From Candidatus Methanomethylicaceae archaeon (GTDB taxonomy: Archaea; Thermoproteota; Methanomethylicia; Methanomethylicales; Methanomethylicaceae), in the NCBI GenBank assembly GCA_015660995.1, contig JACTUC010000026.1:1-40721 (forward strand): a stretch of 40,721 nucleotides of DNA, written 5' to 3'. Of the stretch, positions 16,898 through 25,476 are shown piece by piece. Position 1 is the first letter of the stretch, and every line of letters starts with the position of its first letter. The translations under genes were made by a program, and so were the position numbers. The notes beneath the pieces were generated by a model. The model was not told the origin of the DNA and made no database searches. It saw nothing but the letters and a program-made list of their open reading frames with translations.

Positions 16898-16945
16898 CTA
16901 GAGTTTATAAAGGGACTTTGTTCAGAAATAGTAATTGGTGGGAGG
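16898..16945 (+). promoter_or_regulatory. lemA promoter and ribosome site
   Basis: A TATA box GTTTATAAAGG at 16903-16913 is followed by GGAGG at 16941-16945, eight bases before the GTG at 16954. Together they fix that GTG as the start and exclude the 72 codons of open frame upstream of it. Confidence 0.65.
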
Positions 16946-16953
16946 AAAATAAA

Positions 16954-17517
16954 GTGGACCTGCTTACTATCGTAATTATTGCTATTATTGTAATAGCAAT
17001 CATCGCAATCCTAGTCTGGTTTATAGCAATTTACAACAGGTTCTACTCGCTGAAGAATTCTGCGGCAGCAACCCTTGGGCAGATAAAGGTTGCAATGAAG
17101 AAGCGGCTGGACATGATCGAGCAGCTCCTAGGCGCCGTCCAGAGCTATGCTAAGTTCGAGCGGGCGACCCTTGAGAGCGTCACAAAGATGAGGGCGGATG
17201 TTGGAGACGCTGGGGCAGAGGGGCTGAGGAACATAGACACGGAGTCGAGGAAGCTCTTCGGTAATATCCTTGCCGTTGCTGAGAACTACCCTGACCTGAA
17301 GACCTCTTCGACGGTGACCAACCTCATGGACTCTGTCCGGGGCATGGAGGAGGAGATAGCACGAGAGAGGTACACCTACAACAACATCGCCCAGGAGTTC
17401 AACATAGCGACCGACGTGATCCCTTCAAACATCGTTGCCCGTCTGATCGGGATGCAGAAGCTGGAATACCTCAAGTTCGAGGAAGAGGTAGAGAAGCCCC
17501 CGGAGATAAAGTTCTAG
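16954..17517 (+). CDS. lemA: LemA family protein
   Basis: The 187-residue product has an N-terminal membrane helix (about 4-25, IVIIAIIVIAIIAILVWFIA) followed by YNRFYSLKNSAAATLGQIKVAMKKRLDMI, the conserved start of the LemA helical bundle. It ends with ARERYTYNNIAQEFN and IPSNIVARLIGM. LemA proteins form a coiled bundle anchored in the membrane by the N terminus; their role in envelope maintenance is poorly known. The GTG start is set by a perfect GGAGG. The DUF2207 gene begins four bases after the stop, the usual partner in archaea and bacteria. Codon use is G+C-rich. Confidence 0.93.
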   Translation: MDLLTIVIIAIIVIAIIAILVWFIAIYNRFYSLKNSAAATLGQIKVAMKKRLDMIEQLLGAVQSYAKFERATLESVTKMRADVGDAGAEGLRNIDTESRKLFGNILAVAENYPDLKTSSTVTNLMDSVRGMEEEIARERYTYNNIAQEFNIATDVIPSNIVARLIGMQKLEYLKFEEEVEKPPEIKF

Positions 17518-17521
17518 GGTA

Positions 17522-19366
17522 ATGGCTTTGCCTGAAACACGGGAGATCCTCACCCTTGCAGCAATCACATTTGCCATAGCCGTTGTGGCGGTTCTCCTGA
17601 TAACCATCGTGCCAGGAATGCTCCAAAGCGACCCCGTGGTGGACTATCAAGCTACCCTGTACCTGAATGGGACGCTGGTAGAGGACTTTGTCTACAACGT
17701 GCAGACCTCAGACCAGTACAACATGCTTTACAGGGATTGGGGCGTACCCATGTCCCTGCAGGACCTCGGGGTGCCCCAGGTGGTCTTCGTCAATATCACC
17801 AGTTGGCCTCCAGGCACCCTCGCCTATCTGAAGGATCACAATTCAAACGTCTGGATAGAACCAGCAGGGGCTGATAGCAGCGCCTATACCTATGTAGAGT
17901 ATAACGCTTACACCGATGAGGCCGGAATCTATGGTCCTAGCTCCTTCTTCCCGGCCGGCTCCTACCACGTGCAGTTCGTTTACCAGCTCAAACCTCCCTT
18001 GGAGTACGATGCTAACTATGTGCATCTGAACCTGCTGCTTGCATCCGCCGGGGAGCACCTGACCTACCGAAACGTGACCATTATCATCATGGATGCCCAG
18101 GATGTGGTCGCAGTCTACCCACACCCACCCTCCTTTAAGGTTGACAATGAGAGCCAGCAGATCGTCCTGACAGGATCCTCCCCCCAGAATGAACTTCTGG
18201 AGGTTGAGCTTCTGATGAATAGGACCGTTCTGACCAGCTTCCAGGGCTATCCGACCCAATATGCCGATGTGGTCTCCCTCACAACCCAGGCGAATAATGC
18301 CTACTCCGAGCAGTACTATGCGGGAGTGGACCTCAGCGCATTAGCCGAGGTGCTACTGCTGGTGATCCCTGCACTGTTTGTCCTCATCTGGGCCTTTTAC
18401 GGAAGGGAGTCACCCTATACGGTCCCCCACTATGTCAGCACAACTCCGAACAAGGACAGGAAACCCTGGCTCGTGAATCTGGTATTTGACCATGATCCTA
18501 CCCATCTCAATAAAAACGCCCTCTACGCGACCGTACTAGACCTGAGCAGGCAGGGCAAGATCAAGATTACGCCAAAGCATGTCACCGACCCCAAGGAGCC
18601 AGGCTTTACCATCGAGATCCTATCCGAAAGCGGGGTCGACGGCTATGAGGGCCATGTACTCGAGTTCCTAAAAAGATTATCCGTAAATGGTGTGGTCGAT
18701 ACGGAGATGGTGAAGAACCGAATGCATGAGCTTTCTCGTGGCGTGGGGGGCTATGGCGAACTTGTCAGCCTGAAGGAAGACATTCAATACCTCACCTATG
18801 GGCCCATGCCTTCAACCATATCGGAATTCGTTACCAGCGGCAGGCGTAAGGTAGTACCATTCGTAGTAGCTGGATTCTTACTATGCTTCGTTTCAATTAT
18901 TCTGGAAAGTACCCTGGTCACCGTTAGTTCAACCTTTATACCAGCCATCGTCGCCTCAATCTTCATAATAATCCAGTCCTTCATCGCAATTTCTTTCCCG
19001 ATGTCCCTATTTGGCAGATGGAAGGGGACCAATTATCAGGAACGCCTTGAATGGGAATCCTTTAAGAGATTCCTTTCGGACCATGCGCTGATAGAGAAGT
19101 ATGCGCCCCAGGACCTCTCAGTTTGGGGCGAATGGCTTGTTTATGGAACCGCCCTTGGGGTCGGCCATGAAGTCGAGAAGGCAATGAAGGACCTAAACGT
19201 CAAAATTCCCGAGCTCGGATTTAGTCCCTATGTGTTCCTCTTTTTCCACCCGGTAATATCCGCAACAGCACGGGGCGGCGCGGCGGGTGGTGGTCATGGA
19301 GGATTCGGCGGCGGCGGATTCGGGGGAGGGGGCGGCTTTGGTGGAGGGGGTGGAGGGGCTAGGTAG
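17522..19366 (+). CDS. DUF2207 membrane protein
   Basis: The 614-residue product starts with a signal-anchor (about 10-32), followed by an external beta-rich DUF2207 domain (about 35-270). Next come a membrane helix (about 280-298), a cytoplasmic domain (about 310-435), a hydrophobic pair (about 440-495) and a soluble tail ending in a Gly-rich stretch (GGFGGGGFGGGGGFGGG). This Gly-rich end is a hallmark of the family. It forms an operon with lemA. The two are often found together and are thought to form a membrane complex, whose task is unknown. Confidence 0.92.
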   Translation: MALPETREILTLAAITFAIAVVAVLLITIVPGMLQSDPVVDYQATLYLNGTLVEDFVYNVQTSDQYNMLYRDWGVPMSLQDLGVPQVVFVNITSWPPGTLAYLKDHNSNVWIEPAGADSSAYTYVEYNAYTDEAGIYGPSSFFPAGSYHVQFVYQLKPPLEYDANYVHLNLLLASAGEHLTYRNVTIIIMDAQDVVAVYPHPPSFKVDNESQQIVLTGSSPQNELLEVELLMNRTVLTSFQGYPTQYADVVSLTTQANNAYSEQYYAGVDLSALAEVLLLVIPALFVLIWAFYGRESPYTVPHYVSTTPNKDRKPWLVNLVFDHDPTHLNKNALYATVLDLSRQGKIKITPKHVTDPKEPGFTIEILSESGVDGYEGHVLEFLKRLSVNGVVDTEMVKNRMHELSRGVGGYGELVSLKEDIQYLTYGPMPSTISEFVTSGRRKVVPFVVAGFLLCFVSIILESTLVTVSSTFIPAIVASIFIIIQSFIAISFPMSLFGRWKGTNYQERLEWESFKRFLSDHALIEKYAPQDLSVWGEWLVYGTALGVGHEVEKAMKDLNVKIPELGFSPYVFLFFHPVISATARGGAAGGGHGGFGGGGFGGGGGFGGGGGGAR

Positions 19367-19462
19367 CAGATTGGAGTTAATCCTTCCATCACAATTAAAG
19401 CAGCTAAATTGAATTTATGAGTAAAAACTGGATCAGTAAGGGGTTATGTGGTCTCTTGAGGA

Positions 19463-20482
19463 GTGTTAAGGGATTTGAGTAAGTGGAGATCCTTGCTGAA
19501 AGCTGACTCAGTGGAGTGGCTGCTGGAAAGGGATAATCCATCAGTACGATACTTTACGCTTACTGATATTTTGTGCAAACCGGAACGCGATTCTGAAGTG
19601 AGAGAAGCGAAACAGGAAATAATGGAAATAGGGGTAGTGCCCAAGATTCTGGCCAAACAGACCAATGAAGGCTATTGGGAAAACCCTCAAAATTTCTACA
19701 CGGCTAAATATAAAGGAACGATATGGCAACTCATAATTCTGGCAGAACTCGGGGCTGACGGAAAGGATGAACGTATCAGAAAGGCATGTGAGTTCATTCT
19801 TGAAAAATCCCAAGACCGCGAGAGTAATGGCTTCTCGATACATGCCAGTGCAAAAATGGGCGGAGGTAGGCATAGTGAAGTGATACCCTGCCTGACGGGC
19901 AATGTGGTTTGGAGCTTGATCCGATCTGGCTATCTGGAAGATCCAAGAGTGCAGCAAGGAATCGACTGGATTGTCAGCTACCAGCGGTTTGATGATGGAT
20001 CAAAAAAGGCGCCGGAGGGTTGGCCCTATGATAGATATGAGATGTGTTGGGGACGGCATACTTGCCACATGGGTGCGGTCAAGGCATTGAAGGCTCTGGC
20101 AGAAATTCCTCCCAACAAAAGGTCCAAGAGTGTGACGAACACAATCGAGAAAGGATCTGAATACATGCTCATGCATCATATCCATAAAAGAAGCCATAAT
20201 TTAGATCGTGTTTCCAAACCCGGTTGGTTACGATTCGGTTTTCCTTTAATGTACCAGACAGACGTTTTGGAAATCTTGGGTATTCTGACAAAACTTGGCT
20301 ATAGGGATGAGCGAATGCAGGAAGCCGTAGATTTGGTAATCTCCAAGCAAGATGACCAAGGCAGATGGAAATTGCAAAATGCTTTTCCAGGGCGTTCCCA
20401 GGTGGACATAGAACCGAGGGGCATGCCAAGCAAATGGATTACCTTACACGCTCTTAAGGCATTGAAAGGGTTCTATGGCTGA
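19463..20482 (+). CDS. prenyltransferase/squalene-cyclase-like alpha/alpha-toroid protein
   Basis: The 339-residue product is built of helical repeats with the Q-x2-x-G-x-W type signature (TNEGYWENP, SYQRFDDGS, KQDDQGRWKL) seen in terpene cyclases, prenyltransferase beta subunits and alpha-2-macroglobulins. The start motif VEWLLERDNPSVRYFTLTDIL and the stretch CWGRHTCHMGAVKALKAL define an uncharacterised archaeal and bacterial family that is sometimes misnamed NifH. No DxDD catalytic motif is visible, so cyclase activity is doubtful. The Cys/His pairs (CWGRHTCH) could bind metal. The start is GTG 19463; TTG 19475 is an alternative. The flavin reductase gene follows after 39 bases. Confidence 0.78.
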   Translation: MLRDLSKWRSLLKADSVEWLLERDNPSVRYFTLTDILCKPERDSEVREAKQEIMEIGVVPKILAKQTNEGYWENPQNFYTAKYKGTIWQLIILAELGADGKDERIRKACEFILEKSQDRESNGFSIHASAKMGGGRHSEVIPCLTGNVVWSLIRSGYLEDPRVQQGIDWIVSYQRFDDGSKKAPEGWPYDRYEMCWGRHTCHMGAVKALKALAEIPPNKRSKSVTNTIEKGSEYMLMHHIHKRSHNLDRVSKPGWLRFGFPLMYQTDVLEILGILTKLGYRDERMQEAVDLVISKQDDQGRWKLQNAFPGRSQVDIEPRGMPSKWITLHALKALKGFYG

Positions 20483-20521
20483 ACAAACTATAGAAAAGCA
20501 AGTAAATTAGGTGAAGCGAAA

Positions 20522-21040
20522 ATGAAGACTGATGTTGAATATCTTAGATTTATGTGGCCGATGAGACATTTTTTGATTACATCGGGAGATATTGAAGGAA
20601 AATCGAACATTATTGCAGTCAGCTTTTGTATGCCAGTATCAAAAGAACCTCCACTCATAGCTTGTGCAATAGGGAAGAGGTTCTATTCATCTGAGTTAAT
20701 TGAAGAAACTGGAGAATTTGTGGTAAATGTTCCTCCACAAGAGCTGAGACGACAGATACAGTATTGTGGGTTTAATTCAGGGTATGATGTTGATAAATTT
20801 AAGGAAACAGGGTTAACTCCAAAACCAGCACGCAAGGTAAAAGCCCCTATTATTGATGAGTGCGAAGCTCATATGGAATGTAAGGTTAGGCAAGAAATAG
20901 AAACGGGAGATAAGAGATTGTTCATAGGCGAAGTCATAGAGGCGTACGCAGATGAAGCTCTTGCGAGGGGAGAAAGGAGTGTTGAATACGCAAAAGGCGA
21001 CTTCCCAAAGAGAGTATATGCAATAAGATTTAGAGAGTAA
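20522..21040 (+). CDS. flavin reductase-like FMN-binding protein
   Basis: The 172-residue product has the split-barrel FMN fold: MWPMRHFLITSGD, NIIAVSFCMPVSKEPPLIACAI, then FVVNVPPQELRRQIQYCG and DKFKETGLTPKPARKVKAPII with a C-terminal FIGEVIEAYADE. Family members reduce flavin with NAD(P)H or carry FMN as a small electron carrier in anaerobes (flavoredoxin). It lies in a likely operon with the toroid protein and is paralogous to the FMN protein at 22170-22736. Low G+C codons suggest a history different from LemA upstream. Confidence 0.9.
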   Translation: MKTDVEYLRFMWPMRHFLITSGDIEGKSNIIAVSFCMPVSKEPPLIACAIGKRFYSSELIEETGEFVVNVPPQELRRQIQYCGFNSGYDVDKFKETGLTPKPARKVKAPIIDECEAHMECKVRQEIETGDKRLFIGEVIEAYADEALARGERSVEYAKGDFPKRVYAIRFRE

Positions 21041-21196
21041 GATGACAGCCTATTCTCTATTTTTCAACTGGGGAGAATGGCACTTATTGCAGATTGAGAG
21101 ATCCATTGCAATTTCAAGTCTGGGGCAACCGTACGATAATAACCTATAAGCATGGCTAGAGAAAATAAATTGGGAGACTTTCATTTGAATGGTAAG

Positions 21197-21517
21197 ATGA
21201 GGATAACGTTGCTCTCCTTGGCCTGCTGTCTTCCAGCATCTGCCGCCTCCGATCAGAAGTACATGGAAAGAATAAACACAGCTTTGGCTAAGGCTAGTGT
21301 AGAAGCAACCATAGACAAGGTCTCTGGCCTTGACGCAGCCTTCGGGATGAGCAATGTGGACCTAAGCAAGCTCGTTCCACTCTACGACAAGTATGGGACT
21401 TCCGTCGCTCCCGTGCTTTTTGTCAATGGGGAGCTTGCCCTCTACGGTGGTGTGCCAACTGTCGAGAAGCTGACGGAGGTTATAGAAAAAGCCAAGGGTG
21501 GCAGCAAGAAAGGCTGA
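21197..21517 (+). CDS. small thioredoxin-fold redox protein
   Basis: The 106-residue product starts MRITLLSLACCLPASAASDQ, with a vicinal Cys pair in the loop after the first strand where thioredoxins hold CxxC. A helix (YMERINTALAKASVE) follows, then VPLYDKYGTSVAPVLFVNGELALYGGVPTVEKL. The cis-Pro in SVAPVLFVNG is typical of thioredoxin folds. The start at ATG 21197 is preferred over ATG 21152 because a TATA-like AACCTATAAG at 21140-21149 would begin the transcript between them. It shares an operon with the next gene (5-base gap). Confidence 0.65.
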   Translation: MRITLLSLACCLPASAASDQKYMERINTALAKASVEATIDKVSGLDAAFGMSNVDLSKLVPLYDKYGTSVAPVLFVNGELALYGGVPTVEKLTEVIEKAKGGSKKG

Positions 21518-21522
21518 TAGCG

Positions 21523-21777
21523 ATGGTTACAGCTCTGATTAAGGTGGGCGTCAAGGAGGAGCACCTGGTGGTGGTCAGCGCCTGTTCCCTATCCGAAGGC
21601 GTGAAGGTATTGGTGGATGGCGATGTAGTCCTCAATACGACTGCCCCAAGGCCACCTGGCATTGCGCAGGTCGAGATTGGTAGAGAGGAGAAGCATCTTC
21701 TGAAAGTTGTGCTGCGGGGGGGCATAGTCTGCAGCATTGAGATCTACGTGGACGGCAAACTTTACGGGTCTTATTGA
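21523..21777 (+). CDS. hypothetical beta-rich protein
   Basis: The 84-residue product consists of alternating short strands (LIKVGVKEEHLVVVSAC, GVKVLVDGDVVLNT, GIAQVEIGREEKHLLKVVL, GIVCSIEIYVDGKLYGSY). The pattern suggests a small beta-sandwich with two cysteines. I do not recognise the family. It follows the thioredoxin-fold gene after five bases, so it is likely a partner or target of that protein. Confidence 0.6.
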   Translation: MVTALIKVGVKEEHLVVVSACSLSEGVKVLVDGDVVLNTTAPRPPGIAQVEIGREEKHLLKVVLRGGIVCSIEIYVDGKLYGSY

Positions 21778-21838
21778 GTCTAGGCAGCCTTACCCTTAAA
21801 TTACGACTTTATCAAATACCATAAATCAAGCGATAGTT

Positions 21839-22048
21839 ATGGACCAAAAAATAAGGGAGATCTCCGCAATTGCCGCGTCAGTGGCCGCGCACTGTCAACC
21901 TTGCCTGAAGTTCCACTAGGGGAAGGTGAAAGAGCTTGGGGTACCTAGGGAAGACATTATCCAGATAATCGAACTGGCTTTGAAAATCAGCGATAAGGGC
22001 GATGAATATATGTCCAAATTTTCTGATGAAGTCTTGCAAGAAAAATGA
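21839..22048 (+). pseudogene. carboxymuconolactone decarboxylase-like gene with in-frame TAG
   Basis: The frame would give 69 residues. It aligns over its whole length, without gaps, with the intact gene at 33088-33297, plus about 50 bases of upstream promoter and a few downstream. Codon 27 is TAG (21917-21919) where the intact copy has TAT for Tyr, just after the C-x2-C-x3-H redox motif (CQPCLKFH). Roughly half of the other differences are silent, so the copy was under selection before or despite the TAG. It is either a young pseudogene or read through. No pyrrolysine genes are in this window. Confidence 0.85.
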
Positions 22049-22091
22049 ACGAACGATTCGTGGAAATAATAACTATCCTTTCTTATGCGAA

Positions 22092-22182
22092 TTGATGGTG
22101 GACCGGGGGGATTTGAACCCAAATGAGGGTGGAACCCACAGCTGATGGAGGTAAAACCTCAATCTCCATTCATATCTTTTTT
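22092..22182 (+). repeat. tRNA-3'-like dispersed repeat, copy 6
   Basis: TTGATGGTGGACCGGGGGG is followed by ATTTGAACCC, an extra unpaired insert (AAATGAGGGTGGAACCCACA) and a second stem, ATGGAG with CTCCAT, that differs from other copies by a compensating G-C to A-T change. Inside it GAGGT-AAA-ACCTC forms another hairpin. A short T-run ends it. The copy overlaps the 3' end of the FMN protein gene by 13 bases and lies between convergent genes. Confidence 0.7.
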
Positions 22183-22736
22183 CCAATTGAGAACGCTTGT
22201 CCTGTGCGTTTCCCAACTTTATGATATGTCATCCCTGCCATATTCCAGATAATCGGTTTCACTTTTTCAATGTCTGGAAGGCCCTTTTCATTAAGCATAG
22301 AAGAATCAGCCTTGACATCCACGATTTCACCTATGAACTCTGTATGTAGCCCAATTTTGACTATCTTAATAACCTTGCACTCTATAATGAGAGGAAATTC
22401 TTTCACATAGGGTGCGTCAACAAGATCGCTTTTCACGGGAGTAAGCCCTGTTGCTGAGAATTTATCCACCGTTTTCCCCGAAGCGATGCCAAGATAATCA
22501 GCCTCCTTGGTATAGGTTTCGGATGGAATACTCACCGTAAACGATTTCCGTTCCATAATATTACCATAGGTATGCGTAGCTTTTCTTAGAGATACATAGA
22601 TACATGGCGGTTGGGAGCAACAAACTCCTCCCCAAGCAGCAGTCATAACATTTGGCTTTCCCTCTCTATCATAAGTTCCCACAACCCAGACAGGTGTCGT
22701 GGGAACGATAGTCATTGCACCCAAAGATTTTTTCAT
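22170..22736 (-). CDS. flavin reductase-like FMN-binding protein of the arsenic operon
   Basis: The 188-residue split-barrel FMN protein starts [20 protein letters not shown], followed by [23 protein letters not shown] and [26 protein letters not shown]. The CC in GVCCSQPP is a feature of a large flavoredoxin-like subgroup in anaerobes. It is the last gene of the arsenic operon, 21 bases after arsM. It might supply low-potential electrons, for example to the corrinoid or to an arsenic species; that is inference. ATG 22736 is preceded by AAGAAGG; a TTG at 22754 is an unlikely alternative. Confidence 0.88.
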   Translation of the reverse strand: MKKSLGAMTIVPTTPVWVVGTYDREGKPNVMTAAWGGVCCSQPPCIYVSLRKATHTYGNIMERKSFTVSIPSETYTKEADYLGIASGKTVDKFSATGLTPVKSDLVDAPYVKEFPLIIECKVIKIVKIGLHTEFIGEIVDVKADSSMLNEKGLPDIEKVKPIIWNMAGMTYHKVGKRTGQAFSIGKKI

Positions 22737-22757
22737 AAGAAACCTTCTTAACAATTT

Positions 22758-23579
22758 TTACTTAATACCACTGAGTTTAATGCTCACTACTTTTTTCGCA
22801 TAATTCCTTACCTGCTCTCTGGAAATTTTGTATTTCCTTATCGCAGACTTTACTTTGGGATCACTGATTAGAGAACCAATGGGATATACAGACTCGCTAA
22901 CTGTTGATATATCCTTGAAACCCGCTTTTTTTATGGTGCCAATGTAGTCATCCTTTAGCATTGCCCCAGCGACACAACCTGTTAATGCCTCGACTGAATT
23001 CTTAAGGAAGTCAGGCAACTTCTCTAACAGCACAATATCGGAAATCATCACTCGCCCACCATCTCGAAGTACCCTATGGGCTTCATTGAAAACTCTTTCC
23101 TTGTCTGGGGAGAGATTGATAACACAGTTGGAGATTATTATATCCACTGAATTATCTGCCACTGGAAGATTTTCTATTTCCCCCAGCCTAAACTCTACAT
23201 TTTTGAACTTCCCCTTTTTCGCATTTGCTCGTGCTTTCTCCAGCATCTCAGGAGTCATATCGACGCCTATTACCTTCCCGTGCTCGCCGACTCTCTTTGC
23301 AGCCAAAAAAGCGTCAAACCCTCCACCAGAGCCTAAATCCAAAACCACTTCTCCTTCTTTCAGGGAAGCAAGGGCAACTGGATTTCCACATCCGAGTCCC
23401 ATGTTAGCCCCCTTTGGGATTGAGCTTAATTCCTCTTCAGTATAGCCAATTTTCTTGCTCTTAGCCTCTGGCGTATCTCCGCATTCACAGGTACTTTGCA
23501 CTCCGCAACAGGAACTCTCTTCTTTCGCAATTTTTGAATATTTCTTACGAACAATTTTCCTTAAATTTTCATCTTTCAT
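22758..23579 (-). CDS. arsM: ArsM arsenite methyltransferase
   Basis: The 273-residue product has SAM motif I VVLDLGSGGGFDAFLAA. The three cysteines needed for As(III) binding and catalysis are present: Cys64 (GLGCGNP), Cys152 (SNCVINLSPD) and Cys202 (TGCVAGAM). The N terminus adds a Cys-rich ESSCCGVQSTCECGD, which may hold extra arsenic. ArsM turns arsenite into methylated, partly volatile arsenicals in the cytoplasm. The ATG at 23579 has GGAG seven bases before it; the GTG at 23588 in the same frame is less likely. It lies between the pump gene and the FMN protein gene in a tight operon. Confidence 0.95.
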   Translation of the reverse strand: MKDENLRKIVRKKYSKIAKEESSCCGVQSTCECGDTPEAKSKKIGYTEEELSSIPKGANMGLGCGNPVALASLKEGEVVLDLGSGGGFDAFLAAKRVGEHGKVIGVDMTPEMLEKARANAKKGKFKNVEFRLGEIENLPVADNSVDIIISNCVINLSPDKERVFNEAHRVLRDGGRVMISDIVLLEKLPDFLKNSVEALTGCVAGAMLKDDYIGTIKKAGFKDISTVSESVYPIGSLISDPKVKSAIRKYKISREQVRNYAKKVVSIKLSGIK

Positions 23580-23609
23580 TTTGAACACTCCATTATTTTA
23601 TTCCAATCA

Positions 23610-24683
23610 TCACTCATTTTCCATTTTTATTCCATTCTTGAAATATTTCTTTCCCAGCCAGAATGCCACATTGACTAGACTTATCATCACAGGTACTTCT
23701 ATCAAAGGCCCGATCACCGCTGCAAATGCTTCCAAAGAGGCTATGCCGAATATGGCAACTGCAACCGCTATAGCGAGCTCAAAGTTGTTGCTGGCAGCTG
23801 TAAACGACAAAGTTGTTGTCCTCTCGTATCCCAGTTTTGACTTATAACCTATGAAGAATGATGCGAAGAACATTATTACGAAGTATATCAGCAGAGGCAC
23901 AGCAATCAACACAACATCGAAGGGCCTTGTAACAATATACCCCCCTTTCAGTGCGAACATGACAACGATTGTAAATAAAAGGGCAAGGAGAGAAGTCGGT
24001 CCCAACTTGGGCATCAGCACCTTATCGTACCATTCCCGTCCTTTCGTCCTCAAGAAATAGTATCGGGTAATGATCCCTGCGAAGAAAGGTATCCCTAGGT
24101 ATATCAGAACAGATTGGGCAATTTCACCAAGCGAGATTTGGACAACCATCCCTGATACGCCAGTTATCCAAGAGCTGACGATTGTTATGTAGAAGTAGGC
24201 AAGAACCGAGTAGAATATTATCTGAAAGACAGAGTTGAATGCCACCAATATTGCAGCCCATTCGCTGTCTCCTTTAGCTAGGCTGTTCCAAACAATAACC
24301 ATTGCAATGCATCTTGCAAGACCAACGAGTATTATGCCGTTCCTATATTCAGGATAGTTAGCCAAGAAAACCCAAGCAAGGATAAACATCAGTGACGGTC
24401 CAACAACCCAGTTTAAGACAATGGATTCGCCTAGGATAGTTTTCGAACCAGGAGCACGCACTATCTTACGCAAATCCTCGTACCTAACTTTTGCAAGCGG
24501 GGGGTACATCATCCAAATAAGGCCTATTGCAATCGGTATTGAGGTCGTGCCAATACTGATCGAACTGATTGTATTGGAAATACTGGGGAAGAAATAACCA
24601 AGACCCACCCCGACAACCATTGCCAAGAAAATCCATAGGGTCAAAAATTTTGTAAGGAAGGAGAGTCTCGTTTTCTCGCTCAT
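23610..24683 (-). CDS. ACR3-family arsenite efflux permease
   Basis: The 357-residue product has about ten membrane helices. It holds the family sequence [16 protein letters not shown], the functional Cys125 in [15 protein letters not shown], and [21 protein letters not shown] near the end. ACR3 expels As(OH)3 driven by the membrane potential. The start lies 19 bases after the corrinoid gene's stop, and arsM begins about 30 bases after this gene, so all belong to one transcript. The family is often called ArsB in old annotations; this is ACR3 (BASS-like), not true ArsB. Confidence 0.95.
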   Translation of the reverse strand: MSEKTRLSFLTKFLTLWIFLAMVVGVGLGYFFPSISNTISSISIGTTSIPIAIGLIWMMYPPLAKVRYEDLRKIVRAPGSKTILGESIVLNWVVGPSLMFILAWVFLANYPEYRNGIILVGLARCIAMVIVWNSLAKGDSEWAAILVAFNSVFQIIFYSVLAYFYITIVSSWITGVSGMVVQISLGEIAQSVLIYLGIPFFAGIITRYYFLRTKGREWYDKVLMPKLGPTSLLALLFTIVVMFALKGGYIVTRPFDVVLIAVPLLIYFVIMFFASFFIGYKSKLGYERTTTLSFTAASNNFELAIAVAVAIFGIASLEAFAAVIGPLIEVPVMISLVNVAFWLGKKYFKNGIKMENE

Positions 24684-24702
24684 TGCATTCGTCCCATAAC
24701 AG

Positions 24703-25326
24703 CTATTCTGAATGCCCGAGAATTGAGCTTCTAAGCTTGCTAAGATCGTTAATTATCAGATCAGCACCGCTTTTGCCTGCTAATGGTCCGCCTGCTATTA
24801 TCTTGACGTCCTTTCTCTGTTCTCCCACCCCCTCAACAAAAGCACGCAACTTGGCCTCAGTCGGAGGTTCGATGCAGGAAAGCACAACAAACTTAAGCTT
24901 CGGGTCCGAAAGGGCTTCGGACACATCATCTATTCGTACACCCCTCCTTGAGGTGTAAACCTTCAATCCCTTTGCTCTGAGCATGGTTTTAATGATGTCC
25001 CTCATGAGGATGTGCCCCTCGCCGAGCACGGTTACGACCAATACAGAAAAAGGCGAATCCTTCGGAGAGCCTATCTTCGATTCTAATAACTGCAGGATCT
25101 TCTGAGTTGCGTTGAAGCAATCGAGCCATGCCTTCAGTGATTCCTTGGGATCCTTATCATACCAAACACTGAACTCAGACCATGCTTTCAGAATGCCATT
25201 CGTTACGATCTCATCAATGCTCATGCCCGAATCAAGAGCTTTGTTTGCAGCTTCGACAGATGCGATCCCGTTTCCGGATAGTATTGATTTTGAAATATGC
25301 TCAAACACATCATTATGGTTGGACAT
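24703..25326 (-). CDS. corrinoid (B12-binding) protein, first gene of the arsenic operon
   Basis: The 207-residue product has an N-terminal helical cap like PF02607 (about 1-85, [23 protein letters not shown]) and a C-terminal B12-binding Rossmann domain (about 90-200, [20 protein letters not shown]). The cobalt-ligand motif D-x-H-x-x-G reads E-G-H-I-L-M, so His is kept while Asp and Gly are replaced. Such proteins carry methyl groups on cobalamin between methyltransferases. ATG 25326 follows GGGG; an ATG at 25377 lies inside the operator. Its place ahead of acr3 and arsM links a corrinoid to arsenic handling. A PAS- or photoreceptor-like B12 sensor role is possible. Confidence 0.8.
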   Translation of the reverse strand: MSNHNDVFEHISKSILSGNGIASVEAANKALDSGMSIDEIVTNGILKAWSEFSVWYDKDPKESLKAWLDCFNATQKILQLLESKIGSPKDSPFSVLVVTVLGEGHILMRDIIKTMLRAKGLKVYTSRRGVRIDDVSEALSDPKLKFVVLSCIEPPTEAKLRAFVEGVGEQRKDVKIIAGGPLAGKSGADLIINDLSKLRSSILGHSE

Positions 25327-25374
25327 TTTACCCCGCCAGTGACCCTGATGCTTAATTTTCATCTGTCTGGGCAT

Positions 25375-25406
25375 CATATCGCTAAATTGCGATATGGCTA
25401 TAAAAG
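25375..25406 (-). promoter_or_regulatory. ArsR-type operator and promoter of the arsenic operon
   Basis: CATATCGC-TAAATT-GCGATATG (25375-25396) is a perfect 8-base inverted repeat. It lies just downstream of a minus-strand TATA box CTTTTATAG (25398-25406), over the expected transcript start. Placement and symmetry fit binding by an ArsR dimer that leaves when arsenite is bound. Confidence 0.65.
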
Positions 25407-25420
25407 TTTTTTGCTCAAAA

Positions 25421-25453
25421 GATATAATTGGCTCTAAGGGATTTAATTATATC
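25421..25453 (+). promoter_or_regulatory. second operator-like inverted repeat, arsR promoter
   Basis: GATATAATT-15 bases-AATTATATC is a perfect 9-base inverted repeat. Its right arm overlaps the TATA-like TTTAATTATATC about 25-35 bases before the arsR ATG. It is probably the site for self-repression of arsR. The half-site sequence GATATxxTT resembles the other operator's GCGATATG only partly. Confidence 0.5.
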
Positions 25454-25476
25454 AAAAGTTAATCGTTGGAAGGAAA

